NCBI RefSeq assembly: GCF_900258475.1
Contig: NZ_LT984887.1
Location: forward strand, 62,001 to 126,000
Length of the DNA stretch: 64,000 nucleotides
Origin: Anaerococcus sp. Marseille-P3915
GTDB lineage: Bacteria; Bacillota; Clostridia; Tissierellales; Peptoniphilaceae
Reading direction: 5' to 3'
The notes beneath the pieces were generated by a model that made no database searches, was not told where the DNA came from, and saw nothing but the letters and a program-made list of their open reading frames with translations. Position numbers and translations under genes: made by a program. Shown here piece after piece: positions 53,602-63,100 of this stretch (positions are counted from its first letter, which is position 1; each line of letters starts with the position of its first letter).

Positions 53602-53991
53602 GTCTATGCCCTACACAATTAGGAGAGATTATGAATAAAATAAGAAAAATAATAATGATTGTACTAATGTTTGCATTATTACCTTTAGTAAATGTTAATG
53701 CTGAAACTGAAGTTAAAAAAGATACAGAATTTACAACAGGTTATAAAGCTGAAAAAGCTTATAGGTCAAAAATAGTTAGAGCAATGACACGTATGGCTCC
53801 TGATAAAGTCTATTATAAAAAACTTGAAGGAAACTATCTTTATGAAGGCTGGCTTTACTATGAAAGCTTTATTGGTATAGAGGAGAGCAGTGGATTAGGG
53901 TTATTTGTATATGGCGGCTATGTAAATGCTTACCCAAAGAATGATGTAATGAATTTGACCGTTGATAGATAGTTAGATTAAGGGCATAGAC
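53602..53991. repeat. 11-bp inverted repeat bracketing the small secreted-protein gene
   Basis: GTCTATGCCCT (53602-53612) and AGGGCATAGAC (53981-53991) are perfect reverse complements placed 19 bp before the start and 9 bp after the stop of the gene. The right copy is followed by TTTTCT. Confidence 0.85.
53631..53972 (+). CDS. Small secreted protein in ABC cassette
   Basis: 113 aa, family not recognised. Clear signal peptide (IIMIVLMFALLPLVNVNA), mature part of about 88 residues with KLEGNYLYEGWLYYESFIG and GLFVYGGYVNAYPKND. It contains no cysteine. A strong AGGAGAG precedes the ATG. The ORF sits between an ABC ATPase (divergent) and a permease, a layout seen with lactococcin 972-type bacteriocins and with peptide-sensing modules, but the sequence does not match lactococcin 972 in any way I can see. 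Confidence 0.75.
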   Translation: MNKIRKIIMIVLMFALLPLVNVNAETEVKKDTEFTTGYKAEKAYRSKIVRAMTRMAPDKVYYKKLEGNYLYEGWLYYESFIGIEESSGLGLFVYGGYVNAYPKNDVMNLTVDR

Positions 53992-54016
53992 TTTTCTAAT
54001 ATAGGAAGGAAAAATT

Positions 54017-56527
54017 ATGAAATTTGAATTAAAAAAGATTATAAAAAATAAAATTTTCCTTATTTTTATCCTCGCTAGTCTTATCTTTGTCCTTTTTATC
54101 AATTTTATCAAAAAAGCAGATATTGATTATTTTTTAATTGACGGTTTGGAAGATGTGAATGTACTTGATAGGGTTTTAGAAAAAGATAATGATCTTAGCT
54201 TTAAACTTTCTGACACTTACCCACCTACTACGATTTGGCAAGGAGTGACAGATAATTTTAATAAAGATTACCAAAAGATTGTTGGGCAAATTGATTATGA
54301 TGAAATGGTACTTTCAAGTGATGAATACCTAGGAGAAAATCCTCCTATTATGAGAGCATCTTTTTTCGAGGATATCTTAAATTTTATTGATAAGTACAAG
54401 CTTAAGACAAGTCCTCTAAATGAGCAGAAATTAATATTCTTAAGGGATTTTTATAGAAATATTGAAAGTAGAGACTTAAGCCCAGAATCTTTTATAAAAA
54501 ATATAAGAAAGTCAAGTCAAAATATTTTTTATTCTAATATAAAAATATATTTCGGCTTAGTTCCTGTCCTGTTAATAAGCCTATTTGTAGGTGCAAGCCT
54601 TAGTAGGGATTATGAAAATGGTCAGGCCTTTTTAAAATTAACTTCTATCAAGAAAAGGATTTGGATTTTACTTGATAAGCTTAGTCTAGGACTTTTTCTA
54701 GCTTTTATATATTTTCTTATAATTGTACTAACATCACTTTTAATAGGTAAAATTAATGGGGATTATGATTGGATTTTTACTTTACCAATAGGAAGTTTTG
54801 GGGAAAATCAAAACCAGGTTGTTTTTGCTGGATTTCTATGGAAAACTTTTCTTATCTTTATGGCAAGAGTGTTTTTCTTTAGTAGTGCCTTTATAAGCTT
54901 AGGATTGATTTTTAAAAATACCAATATTTTTCTAGAAACAGTGGTATTTATAAGTGGAGTTTTAGGTGCTTTAACTGAATTTGCTGAAAAATTACAAACC
55001 ATCTACAATCCATTTTATTTTTCCTATTATGATTTTATTCTCGGCAGCAAAAAATTAATGGGGAATATAAAAGGAAGGGTCGATTTTTCTTACCAAAGCC
55101 CAAGTTTTAAATTAAGCCTTATAGGAATTTATCTAATTTTCGGGATATTATTTTTGATAATTGCTTATGGTTTTATAAAATTTGCTAAGGGAAAGATTGG
55201 TAGAAACAAAATTAAAAAAGAAAGAATAAAGGTTAAGGATTTACTTTCTTTTGAAAAACTTAAAATAAAATCTTTTAGCAAAAATACAGGCCTAAGCTTC
55301 ACTCTTATCGCACTTATATTACTAATTTTCTCTATAAATCTAAGGTCAAAAATGACAAGCAAAGATTTTTATGCTTATAAAAATACCTTTATGAAGATTG
55401 CCATGATAAGAGATGGGGCAAATTTTATTGAAAACTCTAATACAAGTGATAAAGGTGAGGATCCCAACTTAGCTTCCAAGACTCAGGCTTATATGGATAA
55501 GCTTAATGACCTGGACAGGCTAAAGGAAGCATCTGATTCGGAGAATTTTTATAAAATTTTGTCAAAAGCTAGTTTGTTTGCTGAAAGTCTTGGTGATGAA
55601 TTAAACCCAAATCTTGCCGATGAGCACTTTAAGGTTTCTGAGGGAAATTTGATAAATGGAAAGATATCTGAGTTTTCAAAACAAGCCAGCCATAGTTTCA
55701 GAAAAGAGCTAATAAGTAGAGATATCAAGCCTATGAATTTAATTTTTGATAGAAGCCTTACTTATTATGATAAGTTAAAAGATGAAAGGGTTTTGGATGC
55801 TGCTATAAAGGCTCAGATACCTAAGGATACTTCTTCTTTTATACTGTTTTTAAAGCTTATAAATGAATATAAACTTCTTATCGTTCTTATAACGATATGC
55901 GTATTTATCTATGGAGGAGCTTATAAATATGAATTTATTAATGAAAATTCCTATGATTTGTTAAGGACTCAGCCTCTTGATTTAAGAAAAGTCTATGATA
56001 AAAAATTCCTAGCAAGTCTTACTTTTTGCCTTAAATTTTTACTAGTGACAAGCCTTGTGATTGTAATTTTGGGAATTTTCAATGACCCTAGGCATACTTT
56101 AAATTTTCCTATTTTAAAATATTTAGGAAGGGTAGCTGATCCGAATCTTGCTACAGACTATTCAAAGGATTTTACCTATATCTCTCTTGGCAGATATCTA
56201 TTAGATACGATGATTTTAAGCCTATCTTTTCTAATGTTTTTGCTAAGCATTGTTCAATTGCTAAGCCTTATTGTTAAAGATATGTTTAAGACCTATTTAT
56301 ACCTTGCCTTAATAATCTTAATGATGTTTTTAATTTTATACTTGTTTAGGTCCTATTCATATTTAAATCCCCTCACTTATTTCTTAGCTGAAGAAATTGT
56401 TGATGGCAGCCTAAGTGTAAAATATGGTATAAATCATTTTGATAGCTATATAGGATCGATTTACCTTATTTTGTTGGGAGTTTTAATCTATTTAATAGGA
56501 AGGAAATTGGCAAGGAAAATTTTATAA
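54017..56527 (+). CDS. Large ABC-2 permease, duplicated and fused
   Basis: 836 aa. The protein has two similar halves. The first has an N-terminal helix (FLIFILASLIFVLFINF), an outer domain, then ASLSRDYENGQAFLKLTSIKKRIWILLDK and four more helices. The second begins about residue 417 (SFTLIALILLIFSINL), has an outer domain of about 170 residues, then AYKYEFINENSYDLLRTQPLDLRKVYDKKF and four or five helices. The two RDYENG/KYEFINEN motifs mark the ATPase-contact loop in each half, so one chain may form the whole pore. Confidence 0.85.
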   Translation: MKFELKKIIKNKIFLIFILASLIFVLFINFIKKADIDYFLIDGLEDVNVLDRVLEKDNDLSFKLSDTYPPTTIWQGVTDNFNKDYQKIVGQIDYDEMVLSSDEYLGENPPIMRASFFEDILNFIDKYKLKTSPLNEQKLIFLRDFYRNIESRDLSPESFIKNIRKSSQNIFYSNIKIYFGLVPVLLISLFVGASLSRDYENGQAFLKLTSIKKRIWILLDKLSLGLFLAFIYFLIIVLTSLLIGKINGDYDWIFTLPIGSFGENQNQVVFAGFLWKTFLIFMARVFFFSSAFISLGLIFKNTNIFLETVVFISGVLGALTEFAEKLQTIYNPFYFSYYDFILGSKKLMGNIKGRVDFSYQSPSFKLSLIGIYLIFGILFLIIAYGFIKFAKGKIGRNKIKKERIKVKDLLSFEKLKIKSFSKNTGLSFTLIALILLIFSINLRSKMTSKDFYAYKNTFMKIAMIRDGANFIENSNTSDKGEDPNLASKTQAYMDKLNDLDRLKEASDSENFYKILSKASLFAESLGDELNPNLADEHFKVSEGNLINGKISEFSKQASHSFRKELISRDIKPMNLIFDRSLTYYDKLKDERVLDAAIKAQIPKDTSSFILFLKLINEYKLLIVLITICVFIYGGAYKYEFINENSYDLLRTQPLDLRKVYDKKFLASLTFCLKFLLVTSLVIVILGIFNDPRHTLNFPILKYLGRVADPNLATDYSKDFTYISLGRYLLDTMILSLSFLMFLLSIVQLLSLIVKDMFKTYLYLALIILMMFLILYLFRSYSYLNPLTYFLAEEIVDGSLSVKYGINHFDSYIGSIYLILLGVLIYLIGRKLARKIL

Positions 56528-56533
56528 TAAGTT

Positions 56534-56566
56534 GGCAGCTTTTATATAAGGCTGCCCTTATTTTTT
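56534..56566 (+). terminator. Terminator after the permease gene
   Basis: GGCAGC (56534-56539) / GCTGCC (56551-56556), 11-nt loop, then CTTATTTTTT. Confidence 0.8.
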
Positions 56567-56622
56567 ATAGAAAATTAGCCAGTCTTTGAGTATAATGACT
56601 TAAGGAATTTAAGAGAGGACTT

Positions 56623-57318
56623 ATGACTGAATTAAAAATACCATCCCATCTTGCTATCATTCTTGATGGCAATGGAAGATGGGCTAAGAAACAAAATAGG
56701 CCTAGGACCTTCGGCCATAAGGAAGGTGCGGAAAATGTGATTAGGATTGCAAGGTCTGCCAAGAAGTTTGGCATTAAGACTTTGACTCTTTATGCATTTT
56801 CTACAGAAAATTGGAAAAGACCCGCTAGTGAGGTCGGATTTTTGATGGATTTGCTTATTAAATTTGTAAAATCCAAACTTGATGAACTTATTGCAGAAGA
56901 TTGTAAGCTTAATTTCTTGGGAGATATTTCTAAGCTTCCAGAAAAAACAAGAGAAGCTTGCCTTTATGCCTTGGATAAAACCAAGGATAACAAGTCTCTG
57001 CTTATAAATATTGCCCTTAATTATGGGGGTAGGGATGAGCTTGTCCATGCCTTTAGAGAAATTATGGCCAAGGGATATGGTCCTGATGATATTACAGAAG
57101 AGATGATTTCTGATAATTTATATACATCAGGTCAATCTGACCCAGACCTTTTGATTAGACCTGGCGGTGAGCTTAGGTTGTCTAATTTTCTAATCTATCA
57201 GATGGCTTACACAGAGCTTTATTTTACAGATGTTTTGTGGCCAGATTTTACTGAGGATGATTTAAAGGATGCAATCCTTGATTTTACTAGAAGAGATAGA
57301 AGATATGGTGGCCTATGA
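56623..57318 (+). CDS. uppS: Isoprenyl (undecaprenyl diphosphate) synthase
   Basis: 231 aa. Makes the C55 lipid carrier for wall synthesis. HLAIILDGNGRWAKKQNRPRTFGHKEGAENV with the metal Asp, TLYAFSTENWKRP, LLIRPGGELRLSNFLIYQMAYTELYF, and C-terminal FTRRDRRYGGL. It overlaps cdsA by 4 bp. Confidence 0.96.
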   Translation: MTELKIPSHLAIILDGNGRWAKKQNRPRTFGHKEGAENVIRIARSAKKFGIKTLTLYAFSTENWKRPASEVGFLMDLLIKFVKSKLDELIAEDCKLNFLGDISKLPEKTREACLYALDKTKDNKSLLINIALNYGGRDELVHAFREIMAKGYGPDDITEEMISDNLYTSGQSDPDLLIRPGGELRLSNFLIYQMAYTELYFTDVLWPDFTEDDLKDAILDFTRRDRRYGGL

Positions 57319-58094
57319 TTAAGTTTTTAAACAGGGCCTTTGGTGGTGCTGTAATATTAACACTTTTGATTTTAATAACTTACTTGGGCAGGATTCCACT
57401 TGCTCTTGGAGTGGCAGCTTTTTCTTATATAGCCCTCCATGAGATGGATAAGGCCCTTAGTAAGATTAAACTCCACCTACCAATGAAGTGCCTTTATTTT
57501 ACTAATGGGATAATCATGCTTGCGGCCTTTATAAATAATTCTGATATTTATATAGCTTCCCTTGTGGTTTCGGTTTTGTATTTATTTATGTACATCATCC
57601 TAACTGGTCACTACAGCCTTTATGATGGCTTTGCTGCAGCCTTTGTTATGCTTTATGTATCATTTTTGATCTCCCATATCCTAAGGATAAAAAATGTGTC
57701 CTATGTGTGGATGCTTTATATTACAGCCTGGGGATCTGATACCTTTGCCTATCTTGTTGGCAGCCTTTTTGGCAGGCACAAGATGGAATGGATGGCTCAC
57801 ATTAGCCCGAATAAGACCATTGAGGGGTCAATTGGTGGAATTGCTGGAGCTACGATTTTAAATATTGTCTATTGCCATGAATTTGGCCTTGACACTTATG
57901 TTAGAGAGATAGTTATTTTTACAATTATTGCTGCGATTATGTCACAAATTGGTGACTTGATTGCATCTTATATTAAAAGACAAACTGGAATTAAAGATTT
58001 TGGTAACCTAATACCAGGCCATGGTGGCATCCTTGATAGGTTTGATTCTATCATGTTTATTGCACCTGTCCTTTATCTTTTTTCTAGGATTTAA
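57315..58094 (+). CDS. cdsA: Phosphatidate cytidylyltransferase
   Basis: 259 aa, about eight membrane helices. Makes CDP-diacylglycerol for phospholipids. Signature: SQIGDLIASYIKRQTGIKDFGNLIPGHGGILDRFDSIMF, with the metal aspartates. It is normally followed by dxr; here rseP follows at once. Confidence 0.95.
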   Translation: MIKFLNRAFGGAVILTLLILITYLGRIPLALGVAAFSYIALHEMDKALSKIKLHLPMKCLYFTNGIIMLAAFINNSDIYIASLVVSVLYLFMYIILTGHYSLYDGFAAAFVMLYVSFLISHILRIKNVSYVWMLYITAWGSDTFAYLVGSLFGRHKMEWMAHISPNKTIEGSIGGIAGATILNIVYCHEFGLDTYVREIVIFTIIAAIMSQIGDLIASYIKRQTGIKDFGNLIPGHGGILDRFDSIMFIAPVLYLFSRI

Positions 58095-58103
58095 GGAGAA
58101 TTG

Positions 58104-59120
58104 ATGAGAATATTAATAGCGGTAGTACTATTTTTGCTACTAATTGTATTTCACGAGTTTGGTCACTTCCTTGTGGCCAAACTTTCTGGAATCAAGGTAA
58201 ATGAGTTTGCAGTGGGCATGGGGCCCCTTATTTTTTCTAAAGAAAAGGGAGAGACCCTTTATTCTTTAAGGCTAATCCCAATTGGTGGCTACTGTGCCAT
58301 GGAAGGTGAGGATGAAGAATCGCCAGACCCTAGATCTTTTGATAGGGCACCGGCTTCTAAGAGATTTCTAACAATCTTGGCAGGCCCTGTAGCTAATCTT
58401 ATTATAGCTGTCCTAGTCTTTATGACTGTGGGCCTTATGGCAGGGATAATTACTACTTCAATAGGGGATTTTACAGAAAATTCACCAGCTAAAGAAGCTG
58501 GCATGCAAGTAGGAGATGAGATAAGAAAAGTTGGAGATAAGGATATCAAAGATTTCACTGATATTTCTGCAGGAATTGCTGATTTTTATAAGGATAAGGA
58601 TTATGATAAGCCTATCACAGTTCAGTATTATAGAGAAAGTTCAGATACCATCACAGCTGTAGATTTGAAGGTAGAAGTAAAAGATGATTCTGCCTATATT
58701 GGTATAATGCCAGCAAGAAAGAGGCCAGGATTTTTTGAAGCTATTGGCCTTGGTTTTAGTGAAACTTGGAAAAATATCAAGATGATTTTTACAGTTCTTG
58801 GTAGACTATTTACAGGAAAAATTGCCCTAGGAGCCCTATCAGGTCCAATTGGAGTCCTAAAGGAAATGGGCAACCAAGCCAATAACGGCCTTGCCAATCT
58901 CTTATACTTTTTAGGTTATATTTCTGTTAACCTAGCAGTTTTTAACCTACTTCCAATACCAGCCCTTGACGGGTCAAAGCTTTTGACAAGTGGGATAGAG
59001 ATATTGACAGGCAAGAAAATAAACAAAAAAATCGAAGAAAGAATCACCATAGTTGGATTTATCCTCCTAATGGGACTTATAATTTTGGTAAGCATAAAAG
59101 ATATAATTAATTTATTTTAA
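58104..59120 (+). CDS. rseP: RseP/RasP site-2 metalloprotease
   Basis: 338 aa intramembrane protease. VFHEFGHFLVA with the zinc histidines, one PDZ domain (SPAKEAGMQVGDEIRKVGDKDI), NLLPIPALDGSKLL with the third ligand Asp, and a C-terminal helix. The ATG at 58104 follows AAGGAG; TTG at 58101 is too near to it. Confidence 0.95.
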   Translation: MRILIAVVLFLLLIVFHEFGHFLVAKLSGIKVNEFAVGMGPLIFSKEKGETLYSLRLIPIGGYCAMEGEDEESPDPRSFDRAPASKRFLTILAGPVANLIIAVLVFMTVGLMAGIITTSIGDFTENSPAKEAGMQVGDEIRKVGDKDIKDFTDISAGIADFYKDKDYDKPITVQYYRESSDTITAVDLKVEVKDDSAYIGIMPARKRPGFFEAIGLGFSETWKNIKMIFTVLGRLFTGKIALGALSGPIGVLKEMGNQANNGLANLLYFLGYISVNLAVFNLLPIPALDGSKLLTSGIEILTGKKINKKIEERITIVGFILLMGLIILVSIKDIINLF

Positions 59121-59132
59121 AAGGAAGGCAAA

Positions 59133-60191
59133 ATGAGAAGACAAACTAGGAAAATTTTTGTAGGAGATGTTGCTATTGGAGGCGACTCTCCTATTTCTAT
59201 CCAATCAATGACAACAGCAAAAACATCAGATGTGGATGCGGTAGTAAAGCAAATAAGGGCCCTTGAGGCTGAAGGCTGCGATATATCTCGCTCAGCCATC
59301 AATACCATAGAAGATGCTAAGGCCATCAGAAAAATTAAGGAAGCTACAAATATTCCTTTTGTAGCAGATATACAATTTGATTACAAGCTTGCCCTAGCAG
59401 CTGTAGAAAATGGCTGTGATTGCTTAAGATACAATCCAGGCAATATTGGCGGCAAGGATAAGGTAGCTCTTTTAGTTGAAGAATGCAAGAAACGCTCAAT
59501 TCCAATAAGGATTGGGGTAAACTCAGGTTCTGTTTCAAGAGAAATTGTCGATCGCTTTGGGGGAGTTAATAAGGATTCCCTTGTGGCAAGTGCCCTTGAA
59601 GAGGTTAAAATCCTTGAAGACATGGATTTTCACGATATAAAAATATCTGTAAAATCATCTGATGTAAATACCATGATAGATGCCTATAGGCTCTTATCTT
59701 CAAAGGTTGACTACCCACTTCACCTAGGAGTAACAGAGGCAGGACCTCTCTATCAAGCCCTTGTCAAATCATCAATTGGTATAGGTTCTTTATTAAAAGA
59801 TGGAATTGGCGATACGCTTAGGGTTTCAATCACAGGTGATATTGTTGAAGAAGTTAAGGCTGGCAAGGCAATTCTAAAGGCCCTTGGCCTAAGACGAGAT
59901 GGGCTTGATATAGTATCTTGTCCAACTTGCTCAAGAACTACCGTAGACCTTCCAAATATTGTTGCAGAAGTTGAAGAAAAATCAAAGGGCCTTAAGGTAA
60001 ATACTAAGGTTGCAATCATGGGTTGTCCAGTAAATGGGCCTGGAGAATCAAAGGAAGCTGACTATGGGATTTCTGCAGCAAATGGCATGGGATTCTTGTT
60101 TAAAGATGGAAAGACTATCAAGAAAGTAAAGGAAGAAGAAATAGTAGATACCCTAATAGAAGTTTTGAAAGAAAAGCAAGATGAGAATTGA
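59133..60191 (+). CDS. ispG: 4-hydroxy-3-methylbut-2-enyl diphosphate synthase
   Basis: 352 aa. The [4Fe-4S] enzyme of the MEP pathway. SIQSMTTAKT, DIQFDYKLALAA, RYNPGNIGG, and iron-sulfur ligands in SCPTCSRTTVDL and IMGCPVNGPGES. Its last 11 bp overlap the polC start. It shows the MEP pathway is used, although dxr is not in this cluster. Confidence 0.96.
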   Translation: MRRQTRKIFVGDVAIGGDSPISIQSMTTAKTSDVDAVVKQIRALEAEGCDISRSAINTIEDAKAIRKIKEATNIPFVADIQFDYKLALAAVENGCDCLRYNPGNIGGKDKVALLVEECKKRSIPIRIGVNSGSVSREIVDRFGGVNKDSLVASALEEVKILEDMDFHDIKISVKSSDVNTMIDAYRLLSSKVDYPLHLGVTEAGPLYQALVKSSIGIGSLLKDGIGDTLRVSITGDIVEEVKAGKAILKALGLRRDGLDIVSCPTCSRTTVDLPNIVAEVEEKSKGLKVNTKVAIMGCPVNGPGESKEADYGISAANGMGFLFKDGKTIKKVKEEEIVDTLIEVLKEKQDEN

Positions 60192-63100
60192 TCTGGGCTC
60201 TTTAATAAAAATTGAAAAAGAAATTTTTTATATAATTGAAGCTACCTATTACAAAAAAGAAAATAGGCTCCACCTTTTGATAGAAAGCGAAGACCCACTT
60301 TTAAGCAACAAGGAGGAAGACCTAAGAGAATATTTTTCTGACATGGACCTTTCTATAAGCTATAAAAAAATAGAGATAGAAGAGCCTCATGAATTAGAAA
60401 ATATAAATGAAGAAGTTCCTGAAAATTTAGGTAATAATTACGATTCGTTTGTGGATGATTTTGAAGAAGAAATTGACTATATGGATATACCTCCTTATGA
60501 AGACTTAAAGCCTAGTAAGGAAGATATGCCAAGTGATAATTTTCAAAATATTGGCCAAAAGCCTGAAAAAGTAGAAGATGAGCCTTTAAATTCAAATAAG
60601 GAAGGAACTTCTTCTCAAGAAGAAAAAACAGCAACGGGAGAAATTCCTCAAAAGGAAGAAAATCCTAATGAACAAGACTCGGCAAAAGACCTAAAAAAAG
60701 CCAAGGAGGCCAAGCTCCAAAGGCAAATTGCCAATGCAATTTCTATCCAAAACTCAGCCAAGGAAAAAATCCAAAAGCAAAAGCCAGCTGAGGATGGCCT
60801 AAATTTTGGTAAAAAGCAAAGGCTAGAGCCTATAAATATAGAAGATCTTTATGATAAAAAGGGCATGGCAAATGGCCTCCTAGGTAGGATTTTTGGACTA
60901 TCTTGCTTTGAGACTAAAAATGGATATTTTATCTATACCTTTGACCTTGAAGATAAGACCGATGCCATATCTTGTAAGATTTTTGCCAATAAAAATAACA
61001 ATTATAAGCTTGAAGGCCTAAAAGATGGGATGGCAGTCCAGGTTGAAGGAACTCTTAACTTTGATGACTTTGCCAAGGAAGATGTCTTTACAATCAATTC
61101 TGTGAGGGAGGCTCTAATTGGTAAGAAAGTTGACCTAGCAGCTGACAAGCGTTTTGAGCTCCAGCTTCACACCAAATATACCAACCTCGATGGTTTTGTG
61201 GATGATGGAGACCTTTTAGGCACTCTTACAGACTGGGGTTGGGATACAATTGGTATAACCGATACGGAGAACCTCCAAGTCCTACCAAATATCTATGACA
61301 AGTACAAGTCAAAAGGTATCAAGGTTTTGCCAGGTGCAGAACTCCTTATGGTTGAAGATGACCTTAGGATTCTTACAAATCTATCAGAAAAGGATCCAGC
61401 AGATTTTAAAAAGCTTGAAGAAGGCTCTTTCGTAGTATTTGATATAGAGACCACAGGCCTTTTAAGATATAGGGATGCCATTACAGAAATTGGTGCAGTT
61501 AGGGTTGAAAATGGAGAAATAACCGAGACTTACAACCAGCTAATAAACCCTGAAAGGATGTTGCCTGAAAAAATTATAGAGATAACAGGCATAACAGATG
61601 CCATGCTTGCCGATAAGCCAAAGATAGATGAGGTCTTGCCAGGATTTTTAGAATTTTGTGGGGATGCAATCCTAGTTGGTCAAAATACAGACTTTGACGT
61701 TGGCTTTATTAGGGTTAATGCCCAAAAGTTAGGACTTAAATTTGACCCAGTCTACCTAGACACCTTGCCAATGGCTAGGGCACTTTTTGATGATATGGGC
61801 AAGTTCTCCCTAGATAAAATAGCTAGAAAGCTTGAAATCCCAGCTTTTAACCACCACAGGGCAAGCGATGATGCTAGGGCTACAGCCCAGATTTTCATTA
61901 AGATGTTTGAGATGATTACTAAAGAAGAGGGCATAAGCCTTCTAAATATCAATTCTCTAACGACTAATTATCCAAAGGCCAAGCACAAAACCTATTCAGT
62001 TTTAGCCTATGCCAAGGATAAGATAGGTCTTAAAAATCTCTACCAACTAATTTCAGAATCAAGGATGAACCATATAGCAAATGGCGAAGCGAGGACTCCT
62101 TTATCTACGATTCTAAAATATAGTGAGGGCCTAATTTTAGGCTCTGGTGGATCTGAAGGAATTCTTGTCGATTATCTAATAAATCAAAGATCTGATAGGG
62201 ATATAGAAAAATATCTAGGGCTCTTTGATTTCTACCAGGTTGAGCCCCTATCTATCTATGAAGATATGATAGAAAGTGGGAAAATTGATTCCAAAGACCA
62301 GGTAAGGGCCATAAATGAAAAGATAATTGCCTATGGAAATCGCGATAAAAAGCTTGTAGCAGCAACCGGTGGGGTAAGATACCTAAATCCAAGGGACTAT
62401 AAGCTTAGAAATATCCTAAAGAAGGGGTCCTTCTTCTTCTATAAGGAAAATCGTCCTCTTTACTACCTAAGGACTACAGATGAGATGCTTAGGGAATTTG
62501 CTTATTTAGGTGATAAAATTTCTTATGACCTTGTAATAGCTAACCCTAAAAAAATTGCAGACCAGATTGAAGATTTAAGGCCGATTCCACCTGGCACTTT
62601 CCCTCCAAAAATCGAGGGGTCTGAAGAGATGCTTAGGGAAACTTGTTTTAGAAAGGCCCACTCAATCTATGGAGACAAGCTACCAGAAATTGTCGAGGCA
62701 AGGCTTGAAAAAGAGCTTAACTCCATTATTTCAAATGGCTATGCGGTCCTTTATATCATAGCCCAAAAGCTAGTTAAAAAATCTAACGACGATGGCTACC
62801 TTGTAGGATCTAGGGGATCGGTCGGTTCATCTTTTGCAGCGACAATGGCTGATATTACAGAGGTAAACCCACTTTGCCCTCACTATGTGTGCCCAAATTG
62901 CAAGCACTCAGAGTTTTTCCCAGAAGACCTCTTGGGTTCAGGTATAGATTATCCAGATAAAGCTTGTCCAGAATGCGGGACAGAGATGAAAAAAGATGGG
63001 CACAACATACCTTTTGAGGTATTTTTGGGCTTTGAAGGAGATAAGGAACCAGATATAGACTTAAACTTCGCTGGTGAATACCAACCTACAATCCACAAAT

